Made by a program: the position numbers and the translations under genes
Assembly (NCBI RefSeq): GCF_004827385.1
Contig: NZ_SRXN01000043.1
Span: 1 to 46,737, forward strand
Source: Ensifer sp. MPMI2T
GTDB taxonomy: Bacteria; Pseudomonadota; Alphaproteobacteria; Rhizobiales; Rhizobiaceae
DNA length: 46,737 nucleotides
Direction: 5' to 3'
Notes under the pieces: generated by a model
Databases searched by the model: none
What the model saw: the letters and a program-made list of their open reading frames with translations, nothing else
What the model was told of the DNA's origin: nothing
Shown here: piece after piece, positions 8,024 through 17,164 of the stretch
Layout: each line of letters opens with the position of its first letter
Numbering within the stretch: the stretch's first letter is position 1

Positions 8024-9754
8024 ATGAACAGCAGTTTGAAATTGGACGTGAGGCGCGGGACTCGGTTCGAGTTTTGGGCCCGGCGGAAGCCGGCGAAATC
8101 CGAACCCATTAACGCCGAACGCGAGGTGTTCGCCTTGCGCGCCGACGAGCGCATCGTCTACCGGATTGCGGCGCTGCCGCCTTATTTTCAGTTCTACGCC
8201 TACACGCATCACGCGAACGAGCCGGTCACGCTGGAATGGGACGAAAAGGCCATCGAGCTATCGCTGTTCTACCATTTCGATCCGGCCAATGTGGTTGAGG
8301 AGGGCGTGACTTTCCTCGAGCTGCGGGGCGGCCGCCTTACCGCTCGACCGAAGGAAGCCTGGCCCGCGTGGTACCAGAGCGATCCCGACCGGCCGCAGCT
8401 ACGGTTCTCGCCGTTTCAGGCCTGGATGAATGATCCCAATGGCCTTTGCTTCGTCGATGGCCGCTATCACCTGTTCTACCAGTTCCATCCGGTCGAAGCC
8501 GAATGGGGGCCGATGCATTGGGGCCACGCTGTAAGCGACGACCTTTACCGCTGGACCCATCTTCCGGTGTTCCTCCATCCGGAGCAGAACCTCTGGTCGC
8601 TGGGTGCCACCGGCGGCGCCTTCTCCGGAAGCGCCTTCCTCGGCCCCGACGGGGATTTGAGCTTCTATTATACGGAGCGCCTGCCCGCTTACGACCTCTT
8701 CAAGGACTACAAGGAGGTCCAGAAGCAGATGGTCCCGTCAACGGACTTGCTCCGCCCAGAGGCCAACCGCCTGGTGCTGGTCGATGGCCCTCCAGGCAGC
8801 GCCCATGACTTCCGCGATCCGAAGGTCTGGTACGAGGCGACGCGCGGCGGCTACCGCATGGTGCTCGGAGCCGCGATCGATGGCGACCCCGCGGTGTTGC
8901 TCTACGGCTCCAAAGATGGTGCGGACTGGAAGTTCTTGTCGGTGCTCTACCGCGCCCCGGAACATTTCCGCCGGCATGGCGCGCGTTGCGTCGAGTGCCC
9001 GGACTTCTTCGAACTCGAGGGTCGCTTCGTGCTCGTTATGGGGTTCGTCGGCTACACCGAGCCGGAGACCGGCCGACACAATCTGCTTTACGCACAGGTC
9101 GGCACATTTGAGGACGATCGCTTCCTGCCGCTCACCCCTACATTGCAGGAGCTGGACTTCGGCACCGACTTCTATGCAATGCAGAGCTTTCGGGCAAAGG
9201 AGCGGCAGATTGCCTTTGCCTGGCTTTTCAATTGGGAATTCAGAAAGCCGGCGGGATCGCCCTACAGCGGCGAGTTGTCGTTGCCGCGCGTGCTCGGTCT
9301 CGACGCTCAACTGCGTCTGACGATGTTGCCTGAGGAAGGCTGTCGAGCCCTGCGCTCCCGCGCATTGACGCAAGCGGCCCCCGGCCATTTTATCTGCGAA
9401 CCCGGAAAGCCGATCGAATTGTCGTTGGCAGGTGCTCTCAATGAAATTCGAATCGTCGGACGCGGCGGTGACGGAGAAAGCTTTACGATCGCACACGTCT
9501 TGGGACGGCTACAGGTCAGCGTCGCGGAAGACGCCGGCGAAATCAAATACCGCTCGACGCCGCTGGAGCTCAAAAATCTGACGCTCTTCTTCGATCGAGG
9601 AGTGCTCGAGATCTTCGCCAACGATGGCGTGATCTGCGGCACTCGCCGCACTTACAAGATCACAACACTGACCGCGCTGGAATTGGTGCCTTCCGACAGA
9701 ACGCGCATCGAAACGTGCCAAGGCTGGAATTACAACTCCGCATGGCGAGAGTAG
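8024..9754 (+). CDS. GH32 beta-fructosidase (levanase/invertase family)
   Basis: 576 residues. All three GH32 motifs are present: WMNDPNG (134-140, nucleophile D137), FRDP (263-266, transition-state D265) and ECPDFF (324-329, acid/base E324). A beta-sandwich domain follows from about residue 430. An extra N-terminal segment of about 125 residues precedes the five-bladed propeller; I do not recognise it. No signal peptide, so it acts in the cytoplasm. I chose ATG 8024 because GGGAGGAG lies just before it; a longer frame from 7934 would run through the operator. It is transcribed away from the ABC/GH172 operon. Likely role: release of fructose from imported beta-fructosides, such as inulobiose produced by GH172. 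Confidence 0.92.
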   Translation: MNSSLKLDVRRGTRFEFWARRKPAKSEPINAEREVFALRADERIVYRIAALPPYFQFYAYTHHANEPVTLEWDEKAIELSLFYHFDPANVVEEGVTFLELRGGRLTARPKEAWPAWYQSDPDRPQLRFSPFQAWMNDPNGLCFVDGRYHLFYQFHPVEAEWGPMHWGHAVSDDLYRWTHLPVFLHPEQNLWSLGATGGAFSGSAFLGPDGDLSFYYTERLPAYDLFKDYKEVQKQMVPSTDLLRPEANRLVLVDGPPGSAHDFRDPKVWYEATRGGYRMVLGAAIDGDPAVLLYGSKDGADWKFLSVLYRAPEHFRRHGARCVECPDFFELEGRFVLVMGFVGYTEPETGRHNLLYAQVGTFEDDRFLPLTPTLQELDFGTDFYAMQSFRAKERQIAFAWLFNWEFRKPAGSPYSGELSLPRVLGLDAQLRLTMLPEEGCRALRSRALTQAAPGHFICEPGKPIELSLAGALNEIRIVGRGGDGESFTIAHVLGRLQVSVAEDAGEIKYRSTPLELKNLTLFFDRGVLEIFANDGVICGTRRTYKITTLTALELVPSDRTRIETCQGWNYNSAWRE

Positions 9755-10032
9755 CATCCGCGTCAATCTGCACCTGAAAGGACCACGCGGCGCGCGGCTA
9801 CTACGCCGCCCGCCGCCGCAGCACTTTGCCTTCGGCCGCTGTGTCTTGACAGACACACGCACGAGTGACCGCTTTCTGGCCAAATCGTGGCTTTCCCTCC
9901 ATCCGTCGCCGGCGGCCGCTTAGGGTCGGTTCTTCCGGTTCCTGCAGCCAAGCCAGATCAGACGAGGAGATGGTCGCCAATCGGTGGCCGAACAAGGAGA
10001 TGTGAAAACGTACCGCCGATGGAGACGGGACT
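9755..10032. other. Intergenic stretch, no recognised gene
   Basis: About 280 bases after GH32 hold only short overlapping frames on both strands without recognisable homology. A purine-rich site and ATG near 9970 open a frame of about 10 codons only. Confidence 0.4.
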
Positions 10033-10152
10033 ATGGACGATCGTGGCTATACTGATGCGCCGGCTTCCAACATTTTGAAAATTGCGGAGCAACTCGCCGC
10101 CCTGGCCAAGGACATTGAGGCCTTGGCAGATCAGCCCGTAGAGCCGTCTTAG
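10033..10152 (+). CDS. Small 39-residue hypothetical protein
   Basis: The ATG at 10033 opens a 39-codon frame ending at TAG. The product has a short polar head, then an amphipathic helix (ILKIAEQLAALAKDIEALAD) with heptad-like Leu/Ile/Ala spacing that could form a coiled coil. GGAG lies 9 bases upstream. Codon use is GC3-rich, like neighbouring real genes. I do not recognise it and no neighbour indicates a role. It could also be the end of a degraded gene. Confidence 0.35.
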   Translation: MDDRGYTDAPASNILKIAEQLAALAKDIEALADQPVEPS

Positions 10153-10303
10153 TTGCCGGAGGAGATTGTTGAAAAGGTCGAGCCGGTAAGCCGGCCAATA
10201 GCTTTGAAGACGGCCGACAGAGGAATGACCGAATGACCGTGCAGGAGCACCGCCGCTTGGTAGACCGTTTCCCCTCAGAAGCCGCGGCCGTTTCTGGATT
10301 TTA

Positions 10304-10340
10304 GAGCGGTCCGCCGTTTCGGTGAATCAGTGAACCGCTC
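10304..10340. repeat. Inverted repeat, rhizobial intergenic type
   Basis: GAGCGGTCC (10304-10312) and GAACCGCTC (10332-10340) pair at 8 of 9 positions across a 19-base loop. It lies downstream of the aldehyde oxidoreductase operon (minus strand, ends 10386), so it could be its terminator, though no T-run is seen. Confidence 0.35.
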
Positions 10341-10385
10341 GATCGGCTAGTGTTGATCCGTTGCATCTGCTATCGCGTGACAAAG

Positions 10386-12674
10386 TTAGATGGCCGTCGC
10401 GGGCAAGCCCGGAAGCAGCTTGTCCAAGGTGATCGGAAATTCGCGCACGCGGACACCGGTCGCATTGTAGATGGCGTTGGCGATCGCCGCCCCGGCGCCG
10501 CAGACGCCGAGTTCGCCGAGCCCCTTGGAACCGAGCGGATTGGCCTTGCCGTCGTATTCCTCGAGGAAGACCACTTCCATCTCCGGGACGTCGCTGTTGA
10601 CGGGGACATGATATTCGGCGAGATCGCGGTTGACGAAGTGACCGTAGCGCGGATCGAGCACGGTTTCCTCCATCAGAGCGGCACCGATGCCCCAGGTCAT
10701 GCCGCCGAGAATCTGTGAGCGTGCGGTCTTGGGATTGAGGATGCGGCCTGCGCCGATCACCGAGAGCGTCCGGCGCATGCGGATCTCACCCGTGTCGCAA
10801 TCGACGGCGACTTCCGCAAAGTGCGCTCCATAGGAGTGCTGGGAATAGCTGCTATAGGTTTCCGTGTTGCGGCCGCCCGCGATCGAACCGGTGGCCTCAA
10901 GACCGTCGGGGGCAACACTGCCGATCAGGTCAGCCAGTTTTGCCGAACGGCCGCCGAGCCTGACCTCTCCACCGACGAAGCTCGCCCCGGCGATGTCCGC
11001 ATCGCGGAGCGGTGAGCGATCATCGGACCGCGCCGCCTCCATGATCTTCTCCTTGAGGGCACCGCATGCGACATGCAGCGCCGAGCCTGCACTCGCCGCT
11101 CCCCAAGAACCGCCGGAGCCGGCCGTGCGCGGGAACCGGCTGTCGCCGAGTTCGACCTTGACGGCGGCCACGGGCACGCCGAGGTTTTCGGCCGCGATCT
11201 GGGTGAGGATCGTGTAAGTGCCGGTTCCGATGTCGGTCATATCGAGGTGAGCCGTGACCCGGCCGTTTGCATCGATCGCCACTCTGGCCGTCGCAGCGCC
11301 GATGTAATTCGGCCGAATGGCTGCCGCCATGCCGTAACCGATTAGATTGCGGCCTTCGCGGATGCGGCCTGGGGTTGGATTGCGTCGCTCCCAGCCGAAG
11401 CGCCGCGCACCTTCGCGCATGCAGGCGACGAGATTGCGGGTCGAGAACGGAACGCCGCGCTCCGGGTCATCAGCCGGCTCGTTGCGGATTCTCAGCTCTA
11501 TCGGATCGTGGCCGAGCCGCTCGGCGAGTTCATCCATCGCACATTCGAAGGCGAGCATGCCCGGTGCCTCGCCCGGCGAGCGCATCCATTCGCCGCGATT
11601 GAGGTCGACCGGGACGAGGCGGTGGCGGGTCAATCGGTTCGGCGAGGCATAAAGCGAGCGGGCGAAGACCGCTGTCTGCTCGCAGAACTCCTCGAAGCCG
11701 GAGGTCGCGGACCAGACATCATGGCCAATCGACGTCAACCGCCCGTCGCGGTCCGCGCCAAGGCGCACCTGCTGAACCATCTCCGCCCGATGACCGGCAT
11801 TGGCAAACATCTGCTGCCGTGTCAGCGCGACTTTTACCGGGCGTCGCAGGACCTTTGCAGCGAGCGCTGCAAGGACCGTGTCGGGATGAACGATCAACTT
11901 GGAGCCGAAACCGCCGCCGATGAACGGACTGACGATGCGTACACGCTCCGGCGGAATATCTAGCGTGCTGGCGAGCCCGGCCCGGAAGTTCGCAAGCGTT
12001 TGCGCGGAGGTGTAGATCGTCACTTCATCGCCCGACCAGACGGCGAGCGTTGCATGCGGCTCCATGGGGTTGTGGTGCTGGTAGGGCGTCCGATAGGTCG
12101 CATCAACCTTGACTGGAGAAGCGGCGAAGGCGCGATCGAAGTCCCCGATTGCGCTGTCGGTTTCGAAGCCAGCATTCGTACGGCCGGGCGTGTAGGCCTC
12201 GGCGAGGCGGTCCGGCAAATCGAAGACGCCACGCTCCTCCTCGTAGCGCACCCTGATGAGCCCCGCGGCAGCGCGCGCCGCCTCGAGGGTTTCCGACACG
12301 ACGAGCGCAACCGGCTCATCGTAGAAGCGAACGCGATCACTGTTGAGCATGGGCCTGGCGCGGGTGAAGACCTCGGGTACCGTCGGCGTGACCGCCGGGC
12401 CGAATTCCGGCTGGGCAGGCGCGTTCCGGTAGGTCATGACATGAAGGACGCCCGGGGCCTGCTCGGCTTCCGCACTGTCGATCTCGACGATCCGACCCTT
12501 GGCGATGGCGGCGCCGAGGATGTAGCCGTACGCGGCCTCATTCATCGCATGCTCATAGGCGTAGGTCGCACGGCCGGTGACTTTGAGCGGTCCATCGACG
12601 CGCGCGATCGGCTGGCCGATAAGGCCATTGCTGATTTCGGAGGAACGGTTTTGCGGGGTCATGATCTCTGTCAT
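10386..12674 (-). CDS. paoC: Molybdenum aldehyde oxidoreductase large subunit (PaoC type)
   Basis: 762 residues, xanthine dehydrogenase/aldehyde oxidase family. It binds the molybdopterin cofactor and oxidises aldehydes to acids. Visible: the N-terminal hammerhead domain (PIARVDGPLKVTGRATYAYE), the cofactor-binding GGGFGSK motif, the GSGGSWGAAS segment, and the C-terminal GSKGLGELG motif with catalytic Glu near 721. The enzyme is a PaoABC trimer with the FAD and Fe-S subunits encoded just upstream. ATG 12674 is preceded by GAGGT and follows the FAD-subunit stop by 9 bases. No maturation gene (PaoD/XdhC) lies within the window. E. coli PaoABC prefers aromatic aldehydes; the substrate here is not known. 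Confidence 0.9.
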   Translation of the reverse strand: MTEIMTPQNRSSEISNGLIGQPIARVDGPLKVTGRATYAYEHAMNEAAYGYILGAAIAKGRIVEIDSAEAEQAPGVLHVMTYRNAPAQPEFGPAVTPTVPEVFTRARPMLNSDRVRFYDEPVALVVSETLEAARAAAGLIRVRYEEERGVFDLPDRLAEAYTPGRTNAGFETDSAIGDFDRAFAASPVKVDATYRTPYQHHNPMEPHATLAVWSGDEVTIYTSAQTLANFRAGLASTLDIPPERVRIVSPFIGGGFGSKLIVHPDTVLAALAAKVLRRPVKVALTRQQMFANAGHRAEMVQQVRLGADRDGRLTSIGHDVWSATSGFEEFCEQTAVFARSLYASPNRLTRHRLVPVDLNRGEWMRSPGEAPGMLAFECAMDELAERLGHDPIELRIRNEPADDPERGVPFSTRNLVACMREGARRFGWERRNPTPGRIREGRNLIGYGMAAAIRPNYIGAATARVAIDANGRVTAHLDMTDIGTGTYTILTQIAAENLGVPVAAVKVELGDSRFPRTAGSGGSWGAASAGSALHVACGALKEKIMEAARSDDRSPLRDADIAGASFVGGEVRLGGRSAKLADLIGSVAPDGLEATGSIAGGRNTETYSSYSQHSYGAHFAEVAVDCDTGEIRMRRTLSVIGAGRILNPKTARSQILGGMTWGIGAALMEETVLDPRYGHFVNRDLAEYHVPVNSDVPEMEVVFLEEYDGKANPLGSKGLGELGVCGAGAAIANAIYNATGVRVREFPITLDKLLPGLPATAI

Positions 12675-12683
12675 CGTCGTACC

Positions 12684-13670
12684 TCACGCATCCTCGACGG
12701 CCGCGGCAAGCGTCTGCCGGATCGTGCGTTTTGCCAGCGGGATCTTGAAATCATTGCTGCCACGCCCCACCGCTCCGGCGAGCGCGCTTTCGGCGGCTTC
12801 GGAAAAGGCTGGATCGGCCGCTTCCGCTCCGGCGAGCACATACTCCGCCTCCAGCGTGCGCCACGGCTTCGGTGCAACGCCACCCATTGCGATGCGTGCG
12901 CGCCGTATGCGAACGCCGTTCTTTTCGACAACCGCTGCGACCGAGACAAGGGCGAAGGCATAGGAAGCGCGGTCGCGCACCTTGCGGTAGAGCTGTCGGC
13001 CGGATGGCGGCGGCGGCAGGGTTACCGCCGTGATCATCTCGCCGTGTCCGAGTGTCGTCTCGACATGCGGGGTCGAGGCCGGCAAGCGGTGGAGGTCGAC
13101 GATGGGGATTGTGCGGGTCGTGCCCTCGGGCAAGCTGGTTTCGACCTCAGCGTCGAGTGCTGCCATCGCCACGGCCAAGTCCGAGGGATGCACCGCGATA
13201 CAGGCCTCACTGGCACCGAGCACGGCATGCATCCGGTTGAAGCCCTCGAGGGCCGCGCAGCCCGAACCCGGCTCGCGCTTGTTGCAGGGCATGTTGCGGT
13301 CATAAAAATAGGGGCAGCGCGTGCGCTGCAGTAGATTGCCGGCGGTGGACGCCTTGTTGCGGATCTGGCCGGACGCTCCCGCGAGAAGCGCTTGGCTGAG
13401 CACCGGATAGCGCGACCGCACCCGCAGGTCGGCGGCGAGATCGCTGTTGCGGACCTGTGCCCCGATCCGAAGGCCGCCCTCCGGCGTCTCCTCGATCCGG
13501 TCGAGCGGCAGCCGGCTGATATCGACGAGATGTGTCGGTCGCTCGATCTCCAGCTTCATCAGGTCGAGAAGATTGGTGCCGCCACTGATGAACTTCGCTT
13601 CGGGTTTGGCCGCCACGGCGGCTGCCGCCGCCCTTACACTGCCGGCGCGCTCGTAGGTAAAAGGCTGCAT
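12684..13670 (-). CDS. paoB: Aldehyde oxidoreductase FAD-binding subunit (PaoB type)
   Basis: 328 residues. The FAD-binding P-loop (AKFISGGTNLLDLMK, residues 25-39) and TAGNLLQ (109-115) are typical of xanthine dehydrogenase subunit M. It also has the extra loop of the PaoB subgroup with C119, C129 and C138 (RCPYFYD, PCNKREPGSGCAA), which in E. coli PaoB holds a [4Fe-4S] cluster. It passes electrons between the Fe-S subunit and FAD. It lies 4 bases after the Fe-S gene and 9 before the large-subunit gene in one operon. Confidence 0.9.
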   Translation of the reverse strand: MQPFTYERAGSVRAAAAAVAAKPEAKFISGGTNLLDLMKLEIERPTHLVDISRLPLDRIEETPEGGLRIGAQVRNSDLAADLRVRSRYPVLSQALLAGASGQIRNKASTAGNLLQRTRCPYFYDRNMPCNKREPGSGCAALEGFNRMHAVLGASEACIAVHPSDLAVAMAALDAEVETSLPEGTTRTIPIVDLHRLPASTPHVETTLGHGEMITAVTLPPPPSGRQLYRKVRDRASYAFALVSVAAVVEKNGVRIRRARIAMGGVAPKPWRTLEAEYVLAGAEAADPAFSEAAESALAGAVGRGSNDFKIPLAKRTIRQTLAAAVEDA

Positions 13671-13674
13671 CGGT

Positions 13675-14331
13675 TCACACCTCTTCGGCTGCGTCGCGGA
13701 TGGCGGCGACGATGTTGGAATAGGCAGCGCAACGGCAGATATTGCCGCTCATGCGCTCGCGGATTTCTGCATCGCTAAGCGCCGCAGGCCCGGTCGCCAC
13801 GTCGGTGCTTGCATGGCTCGGCCAGCCGGCCCGAACTTCTTCGAGCATTCCCACCGCCGAGCAGATCTGCCCCGGTGTGCAATAGCCGCACTGGAAGCCG
13901 TCATGAGCGACGAAAGCCGCCTGGACAGGATGCAATTGGTCGCCATCGGCGAGCCCCTCGATCGTGGTGATCTCGTCGCCTTCGTGCTGGGCTGCCAGCG
14001 AGACGCAGGAATTGATCCGTCGGCCGTTCACGAGAACCGTGCAGGCACCACACTGGCCGTGGTCGCAGCCCTTTTTCGAGCCGGTCAGGCCGAGATGGTT
14101 TCGCAGGGCATCAAGTAGGGTCGTGCGCGGGTCGAGCTCCAGGGCCTGCTCCGTAGCGTTGATTCTCAAGGTCATCGGTATTTTCGATATCGGCGTCGTG
14201 ACGCGCTCGGCCGTTATGGTGGCGCCGGCATCCTGAGCACCGACGGGCAAGCCGGATGCCAGCAAGAGGCAGGTCGCCGCTCCGCCTTCCAGAACCGTCC
14301 GGCGCGTAATCCTGTAGTCCGTTTCAGCCAT
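13675..14331 (-). CDS. paoA: Aldehyde oxidoreductase [2Fe-2S] subunit with Tat signal (PaoA type)
   Basis: 218 residues. A twin-arginine signal (ITRRTVLEGGAATCLLLASG, 8-27) exports the assembled trimer to the periplasm. Two [2Fe-2S] motifs follow: C89, C94, C97, C109 in the ferredoxin-like domain (GCDHGQCGACTVL) and C148, C151, C199, C201 in the helical domain. I chose ATG 14331 because it is preceded by GGGGAGAT and puts the Tat motif at the right distance; the longer frame from 14406 adds residues without family similarity. First gene of the operon, downstream of an AraC regulator on the same strand. Confidence 0.9.
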   Translation of the reverse strand: MAETDYRITRRTVLEGGAATCLLLASGLPVGAQDAGATITAERVTTPISKIPMTLRINATEQALELDPRTTLLDALRNHLGLTGSKKGCDHGQCGACTVLVNGRRINSCVSLAAQHEGDEITTIEGLADGDQLHPVQAAFVAHDGFQCGYCTPGQICSAVGMLEEVRAGWPSHASTDVATGPAALSDAEIRERMSGNICRCAAYSNIVAAIRDAAEEV

Positions 14332-14459
14332 GAATGATCTCCCCGTCACGACGGCGTGCCTAAGGGTCTGCCCTTCGGCGAGCCGGCGACTCGCGTTCTT
14401 CGACATGGCGGAGTTGGGCGTGCGGGGGATCGCTTTCTTTCAGAAAACCGGAGGCGCTG

Positions 14460-15344
14460 TCAGGATTCCGGAGAAAAATGCAGCCGATAGGCTCGCGGGG
14501 TGATGCCCTTGAGGCGACGGAATGTTGTAGTGAAGTGGCTCTGGCTGGAGAAGCCGAGGCGGAACGCAATGGCGCCTATTGTCATGCTGGTATCGCCGAG
14601 GAGCACTTCCGCCCGCCTTACGCGCTCCTCGAGTATATAGGCATAGGGTGGACGGCCGGTCGTCTCCTTGAACCGCCGTGCGAAGGTATCGATCGGCATG
14701 CCGGCGATGGCTGCCACCTCGCTTAGCGAGATATCGGAGGCCATGTTGGCGTCGATGTAATCGCGGACACGCTCAAACGTCCGGCGGCCAAGACGGCCGT
14801 GGTTCGCAGTCGGAGACCGGGTCTCCTGCAAGCCAGCCATGCGCAAACCGATGAGGCAAACCAGATGCTCGACATAGACGGTGTCCGGTCGGTGGCCGAA
14901 TGACATCTCGGTACAGAGCGATCGCAAAAGCGTGCCAGTGACCGCGTCGCTCCGGTTTACCAGAGCCGGTATTTCGCGCAGCCGTTCCAATCCCGGAAGG
15001 GCAAGCGCGGGATCAATCCACAGGGCGGAATAGGAAAGGTCAACGTCGCGGTAGAATCCGATGCGCTCCGCGCCCGCGGGAACAAAGGTAACGACTCCCG
15101 GCCGGTCCTGTCCGTCATAAAGGGTCTTGCCCTCGGTGCGGATCGACGTCCGGGAGGTGCTCCCCCCGTCTGTCAGCACGATCAGATGATGAGGTGCGGT
15201 CCAGCGGAGCTCTGCCTCCTGACACGCCCAGCGGCGGCTGTCGAAGACGACCGACGAGCCGATCCAGGACGCCGTCCGCAGCGATGCTGTTTCTTCGTCC
15301 CGGGCCCGGATACGTCCATCACCAAGCAATGGTCTGAATGACAT
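14460..15344 (-). CDS. AraC-family transcriptional regulator
   Basis: 294 residues. The C-terminal third holds the two AraC helix-turn-helix motifs (SLSEVAAIAGMPIDTFARRF and TIGAIAFRLGFSSQSHFTTTF, ending GITPRAYR). The N-terminal half (about 190 residues) looks like a cupin-type sensor domain (HHLIVLTDGG, VTFVPAGAERIGFY) but I cannot name a ligand. GGAAGGCAGCG precedes the ATG. It sits 128 bases upstream of the aldehyde oxidoreductase operon on the same strand, so it is the obvious candidate for controlling that operon, perhaps in response to an aldehyde. That link is inferred from position only. Confidence 0.88.
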   Translation of the reverse strand: MSFRPLLGDGRIRARDEETASLRTASWIGSSVVFDSRRWACQEAELRWTAPHHLIVLTDGGSTSRTSIRTEGKTLYDGQDRPGVVTFVPAGAERIGFYRDVDLSYSALWIDPALALPGLERLREIPALVNRSDAVTGTLLRSLCTEMSFGHRPDTVYVEHLVCLIGLRMAGLQETRSPTANHGRLGRRTFERVRDYIDANMASDISLSEVAAIAGMPIDTFARRFKETTGRPPYAYILEERVRRAEVLLGDTSMTIGAIAFRLGFSSQSHFTTTFRRLKGITPRAYRLHFSPES

Positions 15345-15626
15345 CGCTGCCTTCCGTTGGTTCGCTGAAGCCCGGCGGACTGCGCCACTGGTGTATCGAG
15401 CGGTCCGTCACCGACGTACTCAGGAGTCATAGGAACAACGGTTCGGTCGCACCAGCCATGAACTGCTCAAGAATGTTCAATGATTGGTGACCGCCGATGA
15501 GGCGTGGCCTGCTTGATTACAAAGCCTTTCCAACGGATTACAAATTGTTCATTTTGGGAAATGGCCGAATTGCGGACGCATTTGGCCCGGAGGCTGTCAC
15601 CATTCAGTGATCAGGAGGTGACTGCC
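15345..15626. promoter_or_regulatory. Divergent intergenic region between AraC and DUF1800 genes
   Basis: 282 bases separate the two divergent genes, so promoters for both must lie here. An AT-richer part around 15520-15560 (tacaaattgttcattttggg) is the likeliest site for the plus-strand promoter. I see no clear operator. Confidence 0.35.
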
Positions 15627-17153
15627 ATGAGCCTCTCCTTTCCGACAGTGGCGGCGATCCGGTTCGGCTATGGTTTCCGGCCGGGCGAGGCGCCGCCGCA
15701 GAGCAAGGAGCAATTGCTTGGACAGGTAACGATTGGCGTGCGGGGTGCGCCGTCTTTTCTCGCCGACGGCATCGCTGGACGGCATCAGCAGATTATCCAC
15801 CTGCAGGACGAGTTGCGGCAGCTGCGCCAGAGCGGCGACGGCCAGGCGCGTCGGGACAGGCGCAAGGTGATCCAGAAGCGGGTACAGCGCGTCTTCCAGC
15901 GCGACGCCAATGCGCGGATGATGCAGGCCGTACTTTCGCCGAACTGCTTCTACGAGCGGCTTGCGGCCTTCTGGACCGACCATTTCTCGACGAGCGCTAA
16001 CAAGAGCCTGCCGATGCGGCTGATCGTGCCGCTATACGAGGCGGAAGCGATCCGGCCGCATCTCGGCGGCTCGTTCCGTGATCTGCTGCGCAAGGCGACG
16101 GCGCATCCGGCGATGCTCGTCTATCTGGATCAGGCGCAATCGCGTGGGCCGACTTCGCCGGGCGGCATGAAACAGAAGAAGGGGCTGAACGAGAACCTCG
16201 GCCGCGAACTCCTGGAGTTGCACACGCTGGGGGCGGGCAGCGGCTATACACAGGCCGACGTCCGCGCCGCGGCGATGGTGCTGACTGGATTGACGATCGA
16301 CCGCCAGGATATGGCCGTCGGTTTCCGTCCGGGCATTTCGGAGCCGGGAGAGCACAGGGTACTCGGGCTCAGCTATGGCGGCGCAAAACGGTCGCCGAAG
16401 GACTATCTGGCGCTGCTCGATGATCTCGCGGTCCATCCGAAAACCGCGGAGCACATCAGCCGCAAGCTTGCTGTCCATTTCGTCTCCGACCAACCGTCCG
16501 GCGAGATGGTGGTGGCGATGGCGGATGCCTGGAAGAAGACGGACGGCGACCTGATGGCCGTCTACGGTGCGATGCTCGACCATCCGGCGGCGTGGCGCGA
16601 CGAGGGGGCGAAGGCGCGTCAGCCGTTCGACTATGTCGTGGCCGGGATGAGGGCGCTGAATGCCGGTAGCGGCGATGGCACGGTGGGCGAGTTTATGCAA
16701 GCCCACCAGGATGCCAGCGACGGCGGCGATGCGGCGATGCCGCCGCAGGCGATGGCGGGGCAGGCCAGCGCGATGGGCGGCGATACCGGAATGATGGCGT
16801 CCGATGCCGAGGACGAGGCGGCATCGAAACGGCGCAAGGCCCTCCAGACGGCGCGCGCGCTGGGGCAGGGCGCGTTGCGGCGCATGGGCCAGCCGACGTG
16901 GCTGCCGCCGAGCCCGGCGGGCTTCGAAGAGAATTTCTCCACCTGGATCACCGGGGGCCAGCTTGCCGAACGGCTTGCCTGGGCGCGGCGGGCCTTCGCT
17001 CACTTCGGCAAAGACCAGGATCCGCGCGAATTCCTGAGAGCGACGCTTGCCGATGCGGCGCGCGACGAGACGATCCGCGTCGTCGCCCAGGCGCCGAACA
17101 AGATCACCGGCCTGACGCTGGTGCTGGCCTCGCCCGAATTCAATCGCCGATAA
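15627..17153 (+). CDS. DUF1800 domain protein
   Basis: 508 residues covering the whole DUF1800 family: the N-terminal RFGYGFRPGEAP motif, ERLAAFWTDHFSTS (about 110-123), NENLGRELLELHTLG (about 189-203) and a C-terminal QPTWLPPSPAGF/NKITGLTLVLASPEFNRR end. No clear signal peptide is present. CAGGAGGTG precedes ATG 15627; an upstream in-frame ATG at 15504 lacks such a site. The DUF1501 gene follows 11 bases after its stop. The pair is conserved together in many bacteria and is suspected to act in the envelope or in polysaccharide metabolism, but no reaction has been shown. A Met/Ala/Gly-rich insert (about 365-395) looks disordered. Confidence 0.85.
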   Translation: MSLSFPTVAAIRFGYGFRPGEAPPQSKEQLLGQVTIGVRGAPSFLADGIAGRHQQIIHLQDELRQLRQSGDGQARRDRRKVIQKRVQRVFQRDANARMMQAVLSPNCFYERLAAFWTDHFSTSANKSLPMRLIVPLYEAEAIRPHLGGSFRDLLRKATAHPAMLVYLDQAQSRGPTSPGGMKQKKGLNENLGRELLELHTLGAGSGYTQADVRAAAMVLTGLTIDRQDMAVGFRPGISEPGEHRVLGLSYGGAKRSPKDYLALLDDLAVHPKTAEHISRKLAVHFVSDQPSGEMVVAMADAWKKTDGDLMAVYGAMLDHPAAWRDEGAKARQPFDYVVAGMRALNAGSGDGTVGEFMQAHQDASDGGDAAMPPQAMAGQASAMGGDTGMMASDAEDEAASKRRKALQTARALGQGALRRMGQPTWLPPSPAGFEENFSTWITGGQLAERLAWARRAFAHFGKDQDPREFLRATLADAARDETIRVVAQAPNKITGLTLVLASPEFNRR

Positions 17154-17164
17154 GGAGCACGATC

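Noticed and set aside
12000..13334. A 444-codon plus-strand frame antisense to the aldehyde oxidoreductase genes
   Set aside because: It crosses the boundary of two well-supported minus-strand genes and has no domain.
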